Origin: Nymphaea colorata
Lineage: Eukaryota; Streptophyta; Magnoliopsida; Nymphaeales; Nymphaeaceae
Direction: 5' to 3'
Assembly (NCBI RefSeq): GCF_008831285.2
Contig: NW_022205104.1
Location: 1-31,434, forward strand
DNA length: 31,434 bases
Position numbers and translations under genes: made by a program. The notes below the pieces were generated by a model. That model had not been told where the DNA came from. It was given only the letters and a program-made list of their open reading frames with translations, and searched no databases. This document shows, one piece after another, positions 30,796-31,434 of this stretch; position 1 is the stretch's first letter, and every line of letters begins with the position of its first letter.

Positions 30796-31188
30796 TCAAT
30801 AGAAGAATCCGATAATTTTTCCTCCGATGTGTCTCTCCCTGCACTCGTCATGAGTGAAGATGCCTTGGGTGGTGGAGAGAACAAGATGTCCGAACTGTCT
30901 GGAGGGAAGAATGTTGTTGGTCCATTTCTCGAAGTCAGGGAGGAGAATATCGTATCTGGGGGAGATGACACCGCACTTGTTGATCCTTCCGATGAGTTCG
31001 ATGACAATCTTCTTGCTTCTGTGATCATCAATGATCTCAAACTCACCAATGTAGTTGTGCTTCTGCATGATCCTCAAGAACTTGATGAGGACCTTAGAGA
31101 CAGGCTTCAGCAGCACTTGCTTCTTTCCCTTACGCTCAGCGTTGACGATTGTCCTTAGGGCGTCGGAGAGGATGTTGACTTTCACCAT
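30796..31188 (-). CDS. RPS15A: 40S ribosomal protein uS8 (S15A)
   Basis: 130 residues, the family's normal length, with no introns and no TAA/TAG codons. Starts [20 protein letters not shown] (family MVRxNVLxDALKSIxNAEKR) and includes [52 protein letters not shown] and ends GGKIIGFFY. uS8 sits in the small-subunit body and binds 18S rRNA helix 21. The upstream in-frame Met at 31230 adds 14 AT-rich codons outside the family and is rejected. The lack of reassigned codons fits strong codon bias in a highly expressed gene. TGA 30796-30798 is the stop, supporting UGA as terminator. Confidence 0.98.
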   Translation of the reverse strand: MVKVNILSDALRTIVNAERKGKKQVLLKPVSKVLIKFLRIMQKHNYIGEFEIIDDHRSKKIVIELIGRINKCGVISPRYDILLPDFEKWTNNILPSRQFGHLVLSTTQGIFTHDECRERHIGGKIIGFFY

Positions 31189-31434
31189 TTTGTGGATTAA
31201 AGAATTAGAATAAAATAATATTTTAATCAATTAAACGCATCATTTCATAAAAGGAATCATTTCAACAATAAACATGGACCTTATTTATTTTTATCTTATA
31301 TCGAAAATGAAAAAATGGACACAGATTTCCCCTAATTGGCATTTTCGCTACCTTTTAATGATGGATTGAATAGGGATATGGTTTAAATGAGGGAATAATG
31401 ATCATTTCTTGGGTGCAGATGCAGCCAAATACCT
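31189..31434. other. Upstream region of uS8
   Basis: 246 AT-rich bases to the window edge. They should contain the ribosomal protein promoter. No further gene can be supported. Confidence 0.4.

Noticed and set aside
30493-31158. Long plus-strand open frame (221 codons) at the right end
   Set aside because: It is antisense to ribosomal protein uS8, whose sequence is unmistakable; the frame is a shadow.
1-31434. Reading TAA/TAG as glutamine (table 6)
   Set aside because: It opens the same frames, but conserved columns in CCP, EF-hand, PP2A, AKR and SART1 call for glutamate.
1-31434. Bacterial or phage origin suggested by short fragmented frames
   Set aside because: Telomere repeats, eukaryotic PP2A, SART1, VPS9, HOOK and uS8 genes and introns show a nuclear eukaryotic chromosome.
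1-31434. Euplotes-type programmed frameshifting as a general explanation
   Set aside because: Euplotes has a different telomere and code, the shifts lack its A-rich stop motif, and many are resolved by 20-nt introns.
1-31434. tRNA or rRNA genes
   Set aside because: I saw no cloverleaf or conserved rRNA segments in the intergenic gaps; a covariance-model scan would be needed to be certain.

Overview
This window looks like the end of a ciliate macronuclear chromosome. It opens with about 14 tandem CCCCAA telomere repeats, and genes are packed almost end to end, often less than 100 bases apart. They read through only if TAA and TAG are sense codons and TGA is the sole stop. In recognisable genes the in-frame TAA/TAG codons repeatedly fall where the family has glutamate: the catalytic Glu and the F-E-S-x-N-L motif of a cytosolic carboxypeptidase, position 12 of an EF-hand, H-E-x-E-F in a PP2A B subunit, G-V-E-T in an aldo-keto reductase and the I-E-Y site of SART1. 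This points to the peritrich nuclear code (UAR = Glu; NCBI table 30) rather than UAR = Gln, so a peritrich or a relative using that code is the best guess. All proteins below are read that way.

The genes also carry extremely short GT...AG introns, mostly exactly 20 nt (15-30 nt seen). Removing them restores frame across whole genes: the TPR-like, zinc-finger, SART1, coiled-coil and aldo-keto reductase genes each become one open frame of integral codon number. Some frame changes remain, mostly single-base losses in homopolymers within conserved motifs of the PP2A, VPS9 and carboxypeptidase genes and in several unidentified genes. I read these as likely assembly errors.

Layout: 1-87 telomere; 117-1400 (-) unidentified; 1462-3056 (+) VPS9-domain Rab GEF; 3029-4283 (-) PP2A B/PR55; 4603-7567 (-) large unidentified helical protein; 7628-8520 (+) unidentified; 8646-10414 (+) coiled-coil protein; 10396-12046 (-) unidentified; 12077-13479 (-) SART1/Snu66; 13539-14095 (+) small coiled-coil protein; 14136-16093 (+) cytosolic carboxypeptidase; 16192-17799 (+) HOOK-domain protein; 17983-20252 (-) TPR-like protein; 20246-21004 (-) C2H2 zinc-finger protein. 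From 21.4 to 29.0 kb lies a composite tandem array built from an EF-hand secreted-protein gene, pieces of a coiled-coil gene and pieces of the zinc-finger gene; one EF-hand gene (27208-27597) and one coiled-coil gene (27798-29026) remain intact. The right end has an aldo-keto reductase (29277-30496, +) and ribosomal protein uS8 (30796-31188, -).

Functionally this is mostly ordinary eukaryotic housekeeping: trafficking, phosphatase targeting, splicing, tubulin deglutamylation, dynein-adaptor-like transport and translation. The accessory part is the amplified EF-hand array. The main novelty is the combination of the glutamate code, 20-nt introns and the chimeric array next to its source genes.
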